A DNA stretch of 64,000 nt from Lumbricus terrestris (GCA_949752735.1 OX457039.1:24904330-24968329), one strand, 5' to 3'. Positions 1-11,463 are shown, numbered from the stretch's first letter. Numbers and translations are program-made. Notes: generated by a model from the sequence alone, not told the origin.

Positions 1-309
1 AATTCACAGTTCACAACTAGAAAAACCATAACAGATATCCTTGGAACTATGTGTGAGAGAAAGGATAGACAGAAAAGAAAAACAGCAATAAAATTAAGGT
101 CACTTGACTTGAATAGCATCCGTGTTATAAAAATCACAATTCATCTTGTTAATGTGTCAGCATGAGGAATCTCCCGGTTGTGAGAACGAGGACGAAGTGA
201 GTATAGGTAGGCTAACATTCTTAATGGGAGTTAACATAGAACCTATGCCATGGCTAGAGTTGTAAAGTACAGAAGAGAAGAGCGAGGAATCAGCATGACT
301 ACAGAGATC
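1..309. other. No gene seen
   Basis: AT-rich unique-looking sequence without a supportable reading frame. Its last nine bases (301-309, ACAGAGATC) are the left target-site duplication of the adjacent transposon. Confidence 0.5.
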
Positions 310-1789
310 CAGTGTTTAATCTAGACGTCTCTGGGGGGGGAAAGTTCCCCCCCCAGGATTGACATTTCCCCCCCCCAGAAAAATTTGACAAAATGATATT
401 GGTTTTTAGTTACTGTTTTCATCGTTGTTTTACATGAAGTGTTATAATATACCGTAATATTATTTATTATTACATATGATTATAATGACATTATTTACTA
501 CTATAATATATGATACTATCATGTTGCAATGAGCATAACTTACTGTATATATTTGTATAAACACTATTTTTTCTTAACTAAAAACAGAGATGACATACCT
601 TCCAGAACAATTTGTCAAAATGATAATAGATTCAAGGTGCTGTTTACATCATTGCATTACATGAACTGTTATAATAATATACCGTAATATTATTTACTAT
701 TATATAGTTGTAGTAATTACGGTATTTACTATAATATATGAGACAACCCTGCTAAAATGAGTTTAACTTACTGTTAATATTATGTACAAATACTATTTTT
801 GCACAACTGAATGGCTTCAATCCAGTGCTATCCTTCAAATTTTAAACTGTCAAATTTCAAAATGTTTTGGTCCTATTATTTGAACACCTAGTAAAACAAC
901 ATCATTACTACACATGGCTTCTTGATTTTGGTAACGGTAGTTTAGTTTATTATTTCTTGGTTGATTTGTGTACCATATGATTTCTGAAAGTGTATCTTGG
1001 TAAGCAATTCATGATCATATTGGGAAACAGGGATAAGCTGATTAAAGTGCTTAAAAGTCAGCTTATATACTCACATCTGCAGTTATTCATTAGAATAACC
1101 CAGCAACAGCAGAACTGAGCTGCTGATCTCGATACATAAAGATGTTTTTATTGTAATTATAATTATATATATATATATATATATTGAAATCCTAAAAAAC
1201 TTTATATCAGTAGTGAAATAATGGAGTTATTTTGCTAAAATGGCATCTTCAAAGTGTACGACTGCAATGTGGAAATTCAAAAAGTTTCTAATGGGTCACT
1301 GAAAAAGTACAGCTATATTTTGTTAAGATGACACCTTAAAATGCTGCCATTGCAATCTGGAAATTCAGAAATTTTCTAATGGGTCACTGAAAAAGTAAAG
1401 CTATATTTTGTTAAGATGACACCTTAAAATGCTGCCATTGCAATCTGGAAATTCAAAAATTTTCTAGTGGGTCGCTGAAAAGGTACAGCTATTTTGTTTA
1501 GATGACACCTTAAAATGCTGCCATTGCAATCTGGAAATTCAAAAATTTTCTGATGGCTCGCTGAAAAAGTACAGCCATTTTGTTAAGATGACATCATAAA
1601 ATGCTGTCATTGCAATTTGAAAATTCAAAAAGTTTCTGGTGGGGAGGGGCACATCCCCTCCCCATACCCCTCCCCTTCCGGTCTCGGCGCTACGTATATC
1701 ACGAGCGTCTTTCAGACGCTCAATTGTCTCCCCCCCCCCAGAAACCTCAATTCCCCCCCCCCAGAGTCGGGGGACTAGATTAAACACTG
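310..1789. mobile_element. TIR DNA transposon, non-autonomous, 1.48 kb
   Basis: The ends are exact inverted repeats: CAGTGTTTAATCTAG at 310-324 and CTAGATTAAACACTG at 1775-1789. Identical 9-bp flanks ACAGAGATC lie at 301-309 and 1790-1798. Just inside the ends are G/C homopolymer tracts. The interior has no coding frame but holds two diverged ~220-bp repeats (about 380-590 and 605-800) and an ~87-bp tandem array (1235-1640). The CAGTG start resembles hAT, whereas a 9-bp duplication is more usual for Mutator-like elements, so the superfamily is open. A degraded relative lies at 57790-58545. Confidence 0.85.
1235..1640. repeat. ~87-bp tandem repeat inside the transposon
   Basis: About 4.7 copies of a unit containing GATGACACCTTAAAATGCTG and GGGTCACTGAAAAAGTA. 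The GAAAAAG/GAAAAGG marker recurs at 1301, 1389, 1477 and 1563 (spacings 88, 88, 86). Single diverged copies of the same motif are visible near 23150 and 48540, so the unit is a dispersed family. Confidence 0.85.
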
Positions 1790-1798
1790 ACAGAGATC

Positions 1799-2058
1799 AT
1801 CGAACGACCTCTGGTCGGCAGAAAGAAAGTTGAACCGCATCGTTTTCCGTAGTATTGCGTTAATACGCGTGCGCTGACCAGAATTAGCAAAGCCAAACCA
1901 AGCAGGGAAAGCATACAGAAGACGTGCTAATGTGGTGACCCTAATTACATCATATAAGCGAGTCCCGAAGAGGCCATGCGAAGGACACGTATCGCATGAG
2001 TGATTGACAAGTTTTTATACAAATCCGGTCAATATGGGGTCAAAACCAAGTTTATCCG
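1799..2058. other. No gene seen
   Basis: Unique-looking sequence between two small transposons. No conserved reading frame or repeat is visible. Confidence 0.4.
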
Positions 2059-2140
2059 TTAACACGTTCACCGCCTACACGCCATGTTAAATGACTGAAT
2101 CCGGTACGAGTTAACTCGTACTGGGCGGTGAACGTGTTAA
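2059..2140. mobile_element. Miniature piggyBac-like element, 82 bp
   Basis: TTAACACGTTCACCGCC at the left and GGCGGTGAACGTGTTAA at the right are perfect inverted repeats, each with TTAA outermost (2059-2062 and 2137-2140). TTAA target duplications and a CACGTTCACC-like end are what piggyBac-type elements show. With about 48 bp between the arms this is a minimal or internally deleted copy. The middle contains a second short palindrome, GAGTTAACTC. Confidence 0.6.
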
Positions 2141-2439
2141 GGTTGCACTTAGAATAAAAAATTCAGGCACCCTAGTCATTCCGGGTATATGCAGGTTTTA
2201 ACTGCTCTCGAAATTCTTGGCTTGCGTTCCCACTGCTCAAATTCAGCGTTCCCACTGCTCACCCAAACCACTCTAACCACTGGGTATACATTGTAGGTGG
2301 AGGGAGATTGAATAATTTAGACCGCGGACGCTTAAATATCATGTCTTTGAATTTGCTGTTGTTGAGTTTAATATTACAAGAAGTATGTGCCCAATTTGCA
2401 ACATTTTCAAGTTCAAAAGAAGTGGTAGCTATAGCGGAG

Positions 2440-2600
2440 GTATTTCGCCTAGTGCCCAGGGATCACTCCACCATGTTCTTCTCTAGCCTTAAGACCAACC
2501 TATTCAGCCGAGGTTGGGTCTGGAGCGCTTCTGAGTACATATTCTTTAAGTGCGCTATAGAAGTGCCCCAAATAAGTAAGTAAATAAATCATCATCGTCA
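2440..2600 (+). pseudogene. LINE 3'-end remnant
   Basis: The frame around 2490-2580 reads SSLKTNLFSRGW and then a tail resembling the C-terminus and 3' UTR of CR1/L2-type LINEs, where SxLKTHLF is the usual last coding motif. Only about 40 residues are readable. Confidence 0.35.
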
Positions 2601-2778
2601 TCCACCAGCACCGCCATCATAAGGCGTATACCATCACCGATCACGAACACGTTTGAGCGCGCAGTCACTCAGAAATATGAATCTGTCAAATGATGTAAAG
2701 ATATCTAGATATTTAAATGTCAATGAGATATATAGTGAGATTGGATGTGTTTCTCAAAGAAAGGAAAAAATATGTATA

Positions 2779-2833
2779 ATGATCATCATCGTCATCATCG
2801 TCATCATCGTCATCATCGTCATCGTCGTCGTCG

Positions 2834-2887
<54 letters not shown>

Positions 2888-2890
2888 ACA
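2779..2890. repeat. (CAT)n/(CGT)n microsatellite
   Basis: Imperfect CATCGT repeats grade into pure CAT repeats. The His, Ile and Met runs readable here are by-products of the repeat. Confidence 0.95.
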
Positions 2891-3045
2891 GCGACATTGT
2901 AAACATCATCATAATCACTATTATCATCATCCTAATCTTTATCTTTAACATAATCACTACCATAATCATAATTACTATCCTCGACATCCTAAGCATAATA
3001 ATTATCCTGACAGGACAGTATCCAAGAGTAACTATTGATCCTTAC

Positions 3046-3301
3046 TGCGGATGGTGAGCGTCATGAGATGTCGCGAGGATCCGTCTGGTGTGTATGAGAC
3101 GAGAAATCGTGGTTCGGAGGCGAATGGTTCCATCAGATTGCCCATCATATTCATCTGCAGCGCATCCGCAAACTGCGACTTATGCCACAGAACGGGATTG
3201 TCGAAGAGGTTGAAGTCTTCGTGATCAGCCGCAAAGAACTCGCATTCGAGGCTGACCGATTCACCGGCGTCGATGATGACGACCTCGCCGATCGACAACA
3301 T
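3046..3301 (-). CDS. Orphan exon encoding an immunoglobulin-like domain
   Basis: Reading the minus strand, the acceptor TTTTCTGCAG precedes 3301, and the CCGCA|GTAAGG donor gives the exon end at 3046. The 256-bp exon reads an Ig V-type front half: VVIIDAGESVSLECEF (first Cys), PVLWHKSQF (core Trp), then RFLVSYTPDG and LMTLTIR. The partner Cys (DxGxYxC) would lie in the next exon, which I could not find downstream on the minus strand. The exon is more GC-rich than its AT-rich surroundings, which fits coding use. It probably belongs to a cell-surface or secreted Ig protein. The exact family is not recognised, and the flanking exons may lie outside the window. Confidence 0.6.
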
Positions 3302-3410
3302 CTGCAGAAAAGATCCTAATTCAAAGAAACACAAACAAAACAGAAGACATCAGTGCACATACAAACGGATATGATAACACAATACAATACAATACAATTA
3401 GTCATTTATA

Positions 3411-3669
3411 CAGTGGCGGCGCCAGGATTTCAGTTTCGGAGGGGCTGAAGCCCGCGGAAAAATTTTCCATTTTCGCCGCCAAAATTTCTAAATTTTCCAT
3501 TTTCGCCGCCAAAATTTCTGACGACCTTTTTTTTTTTTTTTTTTTAGTCATCGACCAAAAATCGTGGATTTTTTATGTAAAATAATTAAAATGGCCATTT
3601 TTTAGGGGGGGCTTAGCCTCCTGTAGGGGGGGGGCTTAGCCCCCCCCAGCCCCCCTAGCGCCGCCACTG
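3411..3669. mobile_element. hAT-like MITE, TIR CAGTGGCGGCGCCAGG
   Basis: Inverted ends CAGTGGCGGCGCCAGG and CTAGCGCCGCCACTG are flanked by the perfect 8-bp duplication CATTTATA (3403-3410 and 3670-3677). An 8-bp duplication with CAGTG ends is typical of hAT. The interior carries a tandem TTTTCGCCGCCAAAATTTCT motif, a T-tract between CTGACGACC and AGTCATC (the shared MITE core), and GC-rich GGGGCTTAGCC arms. Confidence 0.9.
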
Positions 3670-3729
3670 CATTTATACCGCGCTTTAACAAAACAAGTCT
3701 TGCACAAGAGCGCGCGCTTCACTACAGAT

Positions 3730-4371
3730 CTAGTTATAATGCAATGAAAATAAATGAGTTTTTAACTTTGATTTAAACTCTACAACAGATGAGCACTGGC
3801 GAATGAAGGTTGGAAGACTGTTCCATTCTTTGGGTCCTGATACAGCGAAAGCGCGACTTCCAAACTTCCGGTTTGTGCGAAGTGTAGCAAAGTCACTTCG
3901 CGACGACGATCGAAGTCCTCTGGACTTGGAGGCGGAACATGACGTGACCATGGATGTCATGTAGGATGGAGAAGTTCCGTAGAGGATATGAAACATCAGG
4001 AGGGAAATTTTGAAAGCAATGCGAGCACGGATGGGAAGCCAGTGTAGTTGTTTCAGAGCTGAAGTGATGTGGTCTCTGGGACCAAGACCTTTTATCAGGT
4101 GCGCGGCCGTATGTAGAACTGAAGACAGGGGTTGAAGTGTTGATGATGGAAGACCAGATAGAACAGAGTTGCAGTAATCGAGACGAGAGATGACGAGAGC
4201 TTGAGTGAGAATACGAAGGCAGGTTTCATTCAGACAACGTTTTACTTGTCGGATTCGGCGAAGGTGAAAGAAGCATGCTCTGGCTATAGAAGATGTATGT
4301 GTGACAGGTGTTTTCATAGGCCACAGAAAAGAGCAGAACTCTGAAGGCGAGTGAATTGTCAGATTTGTCAC
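3730..4371 (-). pseudogene. LINE reverse transcriptase C-terminal fragment (CR1/L2-type)
   Basis: A 213-residue open stretch holds the region downstream of the RT catalytic core: LVISRLDYCNSVLSGLP, LKQLHWLPIRARIAFKI, a SSRSDFATLRTNRKFGSRAF block, WNSLPTFIRQCSSV and the terminal FKSKLKTHLFSLHYN. The catalytic FADD part and the endonuclease are absent, as in a 5'-truncated copy. It was once part of an RNA-mediated retrotransposon and is now a non-autonomous remnant. Confidence 0.85.
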
Positions 4372-5325
4372 CTAACTATGCATGATACTTCATGCACAAC
4401 TAGTGCGAATTTTTCTATTAAGTTGCATGTTGCCAGTTGCATGCCGGTAAATAGTCTATCGCAAAAGCCAGGCGCTTTTGCACAGCCTTATTGTTTGAAA
4501 TCTTGTGGTTCAAGCATTGGAGGGGCCCACCACGAAAGCCATGCACAAGGGCCCCAAAAACCTTGCTACGCCACCGAGGATTAGGCACGCCGAATGTAAG
4601 AGACCTTCTTCTGGCGGCGGTCAACGCTAAGTTAGAGGAAGGCAACTGAACGGCCGCAATTCGTATTTTCTGCAGCAGTCAAAGCTACAAATGAAGTCCG
4701 GAAGGTCATGCTAGAAAGACATCCAGCGGATGATGATCGAATGACCCATCCGGAGAGTCTTCCGAACCCGGCTCAGACTTCCGCATACCAGGCCATGGCA
4801 CGGATACAGGCATACAGAAACGACGACTCGATCTCTCCCGTTGGGTCAGCAGGGGATCCATATATGCTTACTCACTCCCTGGCGCCCAATAATGTTTAAA
4901 TCTGCCCAGTTCAAAGCTCAATTACACCCGCTGAACTGTTCAGCCAAGCCGATAGGCTTACGCTTGAAGTATTGTATTGTACCTATACATTTATGATTTA
5001 TATAGTCTTTTGTAGACTATAGTATTAGACACATTGCTGTCAGTCAAACAGTTTAACGCGAGTATTAATTTATCTATTCAACATGGAGCTATGGAAGCTC
5101 ATCTCAAGTAAATGCCAGTTTCTAAGCAAACACGTTGACTATATTAAGGCTACAGAACGTTCATCAGCATTTGTGGCCACATACAAACCTGCATTGAACT
5201 GCAGAGTGAAGACAGACAGCGCAATCCAAAGTGGAAACTTCGATGACCAAACTTCTCCGTAGATTAGCATCTTCACAATTTCAAGGCTGCAATCATCGTT
5301 CACTGTCTCATTAGATTTCCTCACA
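4372..5325. other. No gene seen
   Basis: Mixed intergenic DNA. A short GGGGCCC-containing hairpin-like piece near 4520-4560 (GGAGGGGCCCACC ... GGGCCCCAAAAACC) may be a MITE relic. Nothing else is supportable. Confidence 0.4.
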
Positions 5326-7030
5326 AATGCATGAAACATGCAGCTTACTGTACATGCATGATACATGCAGCCTACTGTTCATGCATGATACATGCAGCTT
5401 ACTGAACATGCATGATACATGCAGCTTACTGTACATGCATGATACATGCAGATTACTGTTCATGCATGATACATGCAGCTTACTGAACATGCATGATACA
5501 TGCAGCTTACTATACATGCATGATACATGCAGCTTACTATACATGCATGATACATGCAGCTTACCGTTCATGCATGATACATGCAGCTTACTGAACATGC
5601 ATGATACATGCAGCTTACTGTACATGCATGATACATGCAGATTACTGTTCATGTATGATACATGCAGCTTACTGAACATGCATGATACATGCAGCTTACT
5701 ATACATGCATGATACATGCAGCTTACTATACATGCATGATACATGCAGCTTACCGTTCATGCATGATACATGCATCTTACTGTACATGCATGATGCATGC
5801 AGCTTACTGTACATGCATGATGCATGCAGCTTACTGTACATGCATGATGCATGCAGCTTACTGTACATGCATGATGCATGCAACTTACTGTACATGCATG
5901 ATACATGCAGCTTACTGTACATGCATGATGCATGCAGCTTACTGTACATGCATGATACATGCAGTTTACTATACATGCATGATACATGCAGCTTACTATA
6001 CATGCATGATACATGCAGTTTACTATACATGCATGATACATGCAGCTTACCGTTCATCCATGATACATGCAGCTTACTGTACATGCATGATACATGCAGC
6101 TTACTGTACATGCATGATACATGCAGCTTACTGTACATGCATGATACATGCAGCTTACTGTACATGCATGATACATGCAGCTTACTGTACATGCATGATA
6201 CATGCAGCTTACTATACATGCATGATACATGCAGCTTACTATACATGCATGATACATGCAGTTTACTATACATGCATGATACATGCAGCTTACCGTTCAT
6301 GCATGATACATGCAGCTTACTGTACATGCATGATACATGCAGTTTACTATACATGCATGATACATGCAGTTTACTATACATGCATGATACATGCAGTTTA
6401 CTATACATGCATGATACATGCAGTTTACTATACATGCATGATACATGCAGTTTACTATACATGCATGATACATGCAGTTTACTATACATGCATGATACAT
6501 GCAGCTTACCGTTCATGCATGATACATGCAGCTTACTGTACATGCATGATACATGCAGCTTACTGTACATGCATGATACATGCAGCTTACTGTACATGCA
6601 TGATACATGCAGCTTACTGTACATGCATGATACATGCAGCTTACTGTACATGCATGATACATGCAGCTTACTATACATGCATGATACATGCAGCTTACTA
6701 TACATGCATGATACATGCAGTTTACTATACATGCATGATACATGCAGTTTACTATACATGCATGATACATGCAGCTTACCGTTCATGCATGATACATGCA
6801 TCTTACTGTACATGCATGATTCATGCAGTTTACTATACATGCATGATACATGCAGCTTACTATACATGCATGATACATGCAGCTTACCGTTCATGCATGA
6901 TACATGCAGTTTACTATACATGCATGATACATGCATCTTACTGTACATGCATGATACATGCAGTTTACTGTACATGCATGATACATGCAGCTTACTGTTC
7001 ATGAATGATCCATGCAACTTACTGTACATC
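5326..7030. repeat. 27-bp satellite, about 63 copies
   Basis: A head-to-tail array of the unit CATGCATGATACATGCAG + CTTACTGTA with few substitutions. Each unit contains TGCATG-ATA-CATGCA, a 6-bp perfect stem around 3 bases. Variants in the last bases (TTACTGTA, TTACTATA, TTACCGTT, TTACTGTT, TTACTGAA) recur in blocks. The CCGTTC variant marks sub-blocks of about 8, 9, 10 and 11 units (near 5754, 6051, 6294, 6510 and 6777), a loose higher-order repeat. Because 27 is a multiple of three and the unit lacks stops in several frames, long open frames appear on both strands. They are not genes. Confidence 0.97.
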
Positions 7031-7694
7031 AGTGATATTTTACTTCAGGAATTAATTTTCATTTTACTTCTATTTCAGTTCAGACAGCCTCAATTTCAGT
7101 TCTCATTCAGTTACAGTTCATAAAATATTTTCGGTGCTATACTTCTAATTCAGTTCTCAAAATAATTTCAGTTCTCAATTCAGTTCTTTTATTAATATAA
7201 TTACAGTTATACTTTCTTATATAATTTGCGCTAAATTAAGCCGAGTTTGAGCATTTACATTATCGATGTGCTTCTTTAATTTTAAAGAACCCTGTTAGGC
7301 GCCTATTTTCAGCGACCTTGGCATAGGCCCTACTAGGCCTACCTCTTGTCCCAGCGGTTACTAGCCTGTTTGCGATCTTTACCCAGAAAATATTGTTTCT
7401 ACATAAGCTTGAAAAGTCGAAGCTTCAACATCTTCTGCAGAATACAGACTTGCCACCTTTTCCTAAAAATAGCCTATGTGTAGCCTAATTATTAATACAA
7501 TAACTAAGCAATTTGAACTCCGAATCAGTAGTTTGTACTGTGTGCCGGATCAGGGTGTTGCACTTGATAGCTCACTTATATTACGGGTATACATATATAC
7601 GATAATACCTTAACTGAGCACATTTCCAAAAGCACATGCACGTTCCTCTTAGGCCTACTTTAATTTACGATGTCTCAGGATCTTTCGCCGTTCT
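7031..7694. other. No gene seen
   Basis: AT-rich sequence with several TCAGTTC-like repeats next to the satellite (7075-7190) and TAGGCCTA-type palindromes near 7330. No coding potential is recognised. Confidence 0.45.
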
Positions 7695-8060
7695 GTTTCC
7701 ACCCATTGGCTTCCTCTCCGTACTCACATACAATCTAAATCCCTCATTCTGATCTTCAGGGTTCAGCGGGGTTTTGCCCCAAATATCTGACCGACGTTAT
7801 ACTAAGGCCTCACTCAGCTTCCTCCAGCCGTCCACTTCGTTCATCCAACAGACTTGACCCTTGCTTCCTCCTCCTAGAACTGCTATATGGCTCAGTCTTG
7901 GTCATTTGTCTCAATTGATCCTTCTCTTTGTAATGAGCTTTCTCCTTGCGTTCTCTCTATACACTTTCTCTGGCAGTCTCTCTTCTTCCTTCTCTCATCT
8001 TAAAACCTGCCTCTTCGCGCATGGTCTTGCGCACTTGGAGCACCTCTGAACGGTTCACCA
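7695..8060 (+). pseudogene. Decayed LINE RT C-terminal fragment
   Basis: Across two or more frames one can read HWLPLRTHIQSKSLILIF, QRGFAPNI, then SFVSIDPSLCNELSPCVLS and, at 7980-8050, the LKTCLF-type end followed by the CACTTGGAGCACCTCTGAA 3' tail that recurs in other LINE remnants of this window (17970, 35340). Frameshifts and stops make it a dead copy. Confidence 0.6.
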
Positions 8061-8329
8061 TACTAGAGGCTTTTGTAGATGATTAAATACGACAAAATAC
8101 AAAATAATGTACAATTATGAATTTAATATTAATCAGTTGCTGGTGTGAAGTTTGAACTGGTCAAGTGTCAGGAATATTACACATAGGCTACATAGTAAAT
8201 TTGCATATATGCCTAAAATTGCCCAGCCTGATCCCTATAATATGGCCTGGTCCCAGGGTATTTGCCCCTCTGCCCATTGTCCCCGAGTGTGGGTGCAAGA
8301 ATGTGTGCACGACGTCAATTATTCCGGGT

Positions 8330-8397
8330 TTATTTTTTCTGGCAAAAGTAAAATTTTGCCCCCCCCCACTGCTGAAATGACCCCTACACCTATGGCA
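8330..8397. mobile_element. Fragment of a CATAGGCGTAGG-type MITE
   Basis: TTTTGCCCCCCCCCACTGCTGAAATGACCCC-like sequence ending CTACACCTATGG matches the right ends of the complete elements at 36448-36736 and 57234-57474. The left half is missing. Confidence 0.55.
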
Positions 8398-8416
8398 AGG
8401 CGCTATATAAATGTTC

Positions 8417-8508
8417 ATATACATACATACATACATACATACATACATACATACATACATACATACATACATACATACATACATACATACATACATACAT
8501 ACATACAT
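8417..8508. repeat. (ACAT)n microsatellite
   Basis: About 23 perfect tetranucleotide repeats. Confidence 0.97.
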
Positions 8509-8588
8509 GACGAGTTGTATGTATTAATAGATTATTAAGACTATTATTAATTTGTATTATTAATACATTATTCGCCGCATTACAAACG

Positions 8589-8819
8589 GGGGGCCCGGTA
8601 GAGTAATGGTTAACACGCTGGCCAAGAGTGCGAGAGGTAGTGAGTTCGAGCCCCCGTTGGGCGGATTAGCTTTGTAGGCTGCTATTAGCGCCGTTGTAAT
8701 TGTAATGCTGTCTGTTCAGTTAGTAGTTAAGATTACTGCATAACTTGTAAATGTAAAGCGCAGTGCGTTTGCAGGCGTTCAATTAAAGAAAAGATTATTA
8801 TTAAGATTATTATTATTAT
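8589..8819 (+). mobile_element. tRNA-derived SINE with (ATT)n tail
   Basis: The head GGGCCCGGTAGAGTAATGG is followed by box-B-like GTTCGAGCCCC and GGGCGGA, then a tRNA-unrelated body (TTTGTAGGCTGCTATTAGCG, AAGATTACTGCA, GTAAAGCGCAGTGC) and an ATT-rich tail. A second copy with the same order lies at 28328-28546. Two dispersed copies, pol III boxes and a simple tail together support a SINE family rather than a tRNA gene. Confidence 0.85.
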
Positions 8820-9117
8820 ACATACATGCATGCATACATACATACATACATACATACATACATACATACATACATACATACACACATGCATACATACACA
8901 CACGCATGCATACATACATACATACATACATACATACATACATACATACATACATGCATGCATGCATACATACATACATACATACATACATACATACATA
9001 CATACATACATGCATACATACACACATGCATACATACATACATACATACATACATGCATGCATACATACATACATACACACATGCATACATACATACATA
9101 CATACATACATACATAC

Positions 9118-9148
<31 letters not shown>

Positions 9149-9240
9149 CATACATACATACATACATACATACATACATACATACATACATACATACACA
9201 CATAGGCCTACATACACGCATACATACGTACATACATACA
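8820..9240. repeat. (ACAT)n microsatellite with ATGC and ACAC variants
   Basis: It starts directly at the SINE tail. The ACAT repeats are interrupted by ACATGCATGC and ACACACATGC. Long Tyr-Ile-His-Thr and Met-Tyr-Val-Cys frames here are artefacts. Confidence 0.97.
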
Positions 9241-10339
9241 ACGGACGCTCCAGATTCATTCATATTTAATTTTTGAATCTTACCTAGGTATGCAGTAGTC
9301 ATATAAACCATCAGAAGGCAAAATCTTTTAGGAGACAGTTGTCATTTGGGAAAATAATACTAATAATTAATAATGTTACATAAATATATATGCACAAATG
9401 TTTCACCGCCCTTACAGCCTGTAACATGACATAGGCCGAAATAATCGGAAACTTAATGTGCACTCGCCTTCGAGAATCCAAACGAGTCTTAAGATTATTG
9501 TGTTGGCTTGTGAAGTAGGAGAATCGAAGTCTTCAGTTACCAGCACGGGAACAGTCAGCAAAGAAATGCAGCGTGCAGCTGAGACAACGTTCATGTTTTA
9601 TAGCTATGAGTTAGGTTTTGAACTACGGTTGTAGGCCTACCTGTTCGACAGAAAACCAGAATAATGTCGAAAGCACGTCTGCAGTCTTAGGATATATGCT
9701 GCTCGAGATATAATATTACATTGTCCATACAAACGTGTAAGGCAATGACTTAGCAACTTTAAGAAGATTCATTATACATAGGCTTAGTTTTGTGCATACC
9801 GGTACTTAGTTTTGTGCATCTGAATAGATAGATAGCCTATAGCCTACATGCGTGAAGATCGCAAAGAGCTTCTGATTTCAAATGTGTCCATCCAGTGCTG
9901 GCGGTAAAGGAAAATGTTTCATGAAGCTGTTCTCTGCTTTAACGAATCCGTCTATTCACGTTGCATAGATGCAATGAAACTACATTGTTCTCTCACTGAA
10001 TTCCAAGCTCTAGTCTATAAGGTCAACCTATATATATATGCAAGAAACCCATTTCTTCTAGAAATTATGTTGCTCCTCAGACGTCGTCTTCGCCTTCGCT
10101 TCCGCCGCATTACAAGCTGTTCTGGCCCAGCATGCAACTGGCTTCCGTCCGTTGAACAACTTCCTCTCAGCAATTAATAAACAGTTGAGCGCCCGCCGCC
10201 GTCCCTCGCAGTATTGCCTGCCTAATTATTATCACAAATCAATCTTCGATAATTTTGACGTCCAGAAATTATCGGCGGATTAATTTGAGTCTCGCACAAA
10301 TCCTGGCTTTACCGTTCATTCGACCAGCTCGCCCACCGA
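9241..10339. other. No gene seen
   Basis: About 1.1 kb with no recognised coding frame, repeat or transposon end. TAGGCCTA-like palindromes occur near 9430, 9633 and 9835. Confidence 0.45.
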
Positions 10340-10415
10340 TCCGCTCCTATCCATCCATCCATTCGTCCATCCATCCATTCCTCCATCCATCTCTCCTCCA
10401 CCCATCCATCCATCA
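10340..10415. repeat. (CCAT)n microsatellite
   Basis: Imperfect CATC/CCAT repeats with CGTC and CCTC interruptions. Confidence 0.9.
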
Positions 10416-11250
10416 GAAACTGTTTATGACAGCGGCTTGGCGGTTTTCCAGGTATTGAATCCATCGCAAATAAGGGAACATGCAGAGGTCTGTTATAAGA
10501 AAGTTATCTTTTATTAATTAGACATCAAATCAAAGACAGATTAATCATATCGAGCGCTCAGAAACTACGGCCGCTGCCTTTGACAAATTACTCAGAATAT
10601 ATATTGGTTAGATTTCGGATAGAACTGCACGCGCTCAGCTCTCGGCGGCCAGCAGCGGCGGCAGCGATCTGCTACCAACCACCGTCGTCGTCGTCGTCGC
10701 TATGGTCGAAGGAAAGCAGAACGCTGCAGAGGAAGGGACGAAGGAGGACGAGAAACGGAGAAAGTGAGAGAAGGAGAAGGAAAGGGCATCTGATCAAAAC
10801 AAGGAATGGTCGAATCGAAAGAAAGCAGAGGCGAAACACGCACAGGATTATGAAAACCTGGAAAGGGTGAAATAGGGAGCGGAGAAAGAATCGGGTGTTA
10901 TAAGAAATGAGCAACGTCGGCAGAGAAACTAATCTGGAAGGAGGAATCATGGTGATCAGAATGATGGAGCGAGATCCAAATAGACGATGGTTTAAAGGTA
11001 ATGCTAGAAAACATGTATAATTTGCATATTTGATGGAGGGACATGATCCGTGAATCACTACAGGGATAGCCCCTACCCCACTCCAAGGTTCTTTAGCTGC
11101 CGACCTGGAGAGGCCGATGTCTATAGCAAATCAGGCGCACATACTATACCGTATCTATATCATACTATATAACCGCGCCTCAGATTCACACTTTGGTGTG
11201 ACCTTGCGCGCGTTATAAATTTATGTAATAATAATAATAATAATAAGGAT
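10416..11250. other. No supportable gene; purine-rich segment
   Basis: A (CGT)n run near 10682 and a GA-rich segment (10710-10900) create Arg/Lys/Glu frames that resemble no family. An (ATA)n run is at 11224-11246. Confidence 0.4.
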
Positions 11251-11253
11251 CTT

Positions 11254-11384
11254 TCATCCTTGACGATGCATGGTGAGGCGAGAGGATGTAGAAAGAGGAG
11301 AACGAATGAGATCCATGAGATATTGAGGCGGAAGACCGTTTGACTTGAGGACCAGAGCAAGCACTTTATATTGGACGCTGCCAT

Positions 11385-11385
<1 letters not shown>
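11254..11385 (-). pseudogene. Short LINE RT fragment
   Basis: The minus strand reads VQYKVLALVLKS, LPPQYLMDLIRSPLS and TSSRLTMHR, matching the block after HWLP in the LINE copy at 16640-17690. It abuts the GA microsatellite, and the 17 kb LINE copy also ends in a TC (= GA) tract, so the tract may be a LINE tail that expanded. Confidence 0.65.

Positions 11386-11463
<78 letters not shown>

Noticed and set aside
5326..7030. CRISPR-like repeat array
   Set aside because: The units are contiguous with no spacers, and the context is eukaryotic.
5311..7123. Two ~570-600-residue open frames on opposite strands
   Set aside because: Both are translations of the 27-bp satellite, whose length is a multiple of three and whose unit lacks stops in several frames.
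8589..8665. tRNA gene
   Set aside because: Boxes A and B are present but the acceptor stem does not close convincingly. The same sequence plus a non-tRNA body and tail recurs at 28328, so it is a SINE.
8733..9311. Long Met-Tyr-Val-Cys and His-Thr-Tyr-Ile frames
   Set aside because: They are translations of the (ACAT)n microsatellite.
10580..10870. Arg/Lys-rich frame as a small nuclear protein
   Set aside because: Low-complexity purine-rich sequence without splice support or family similarity.
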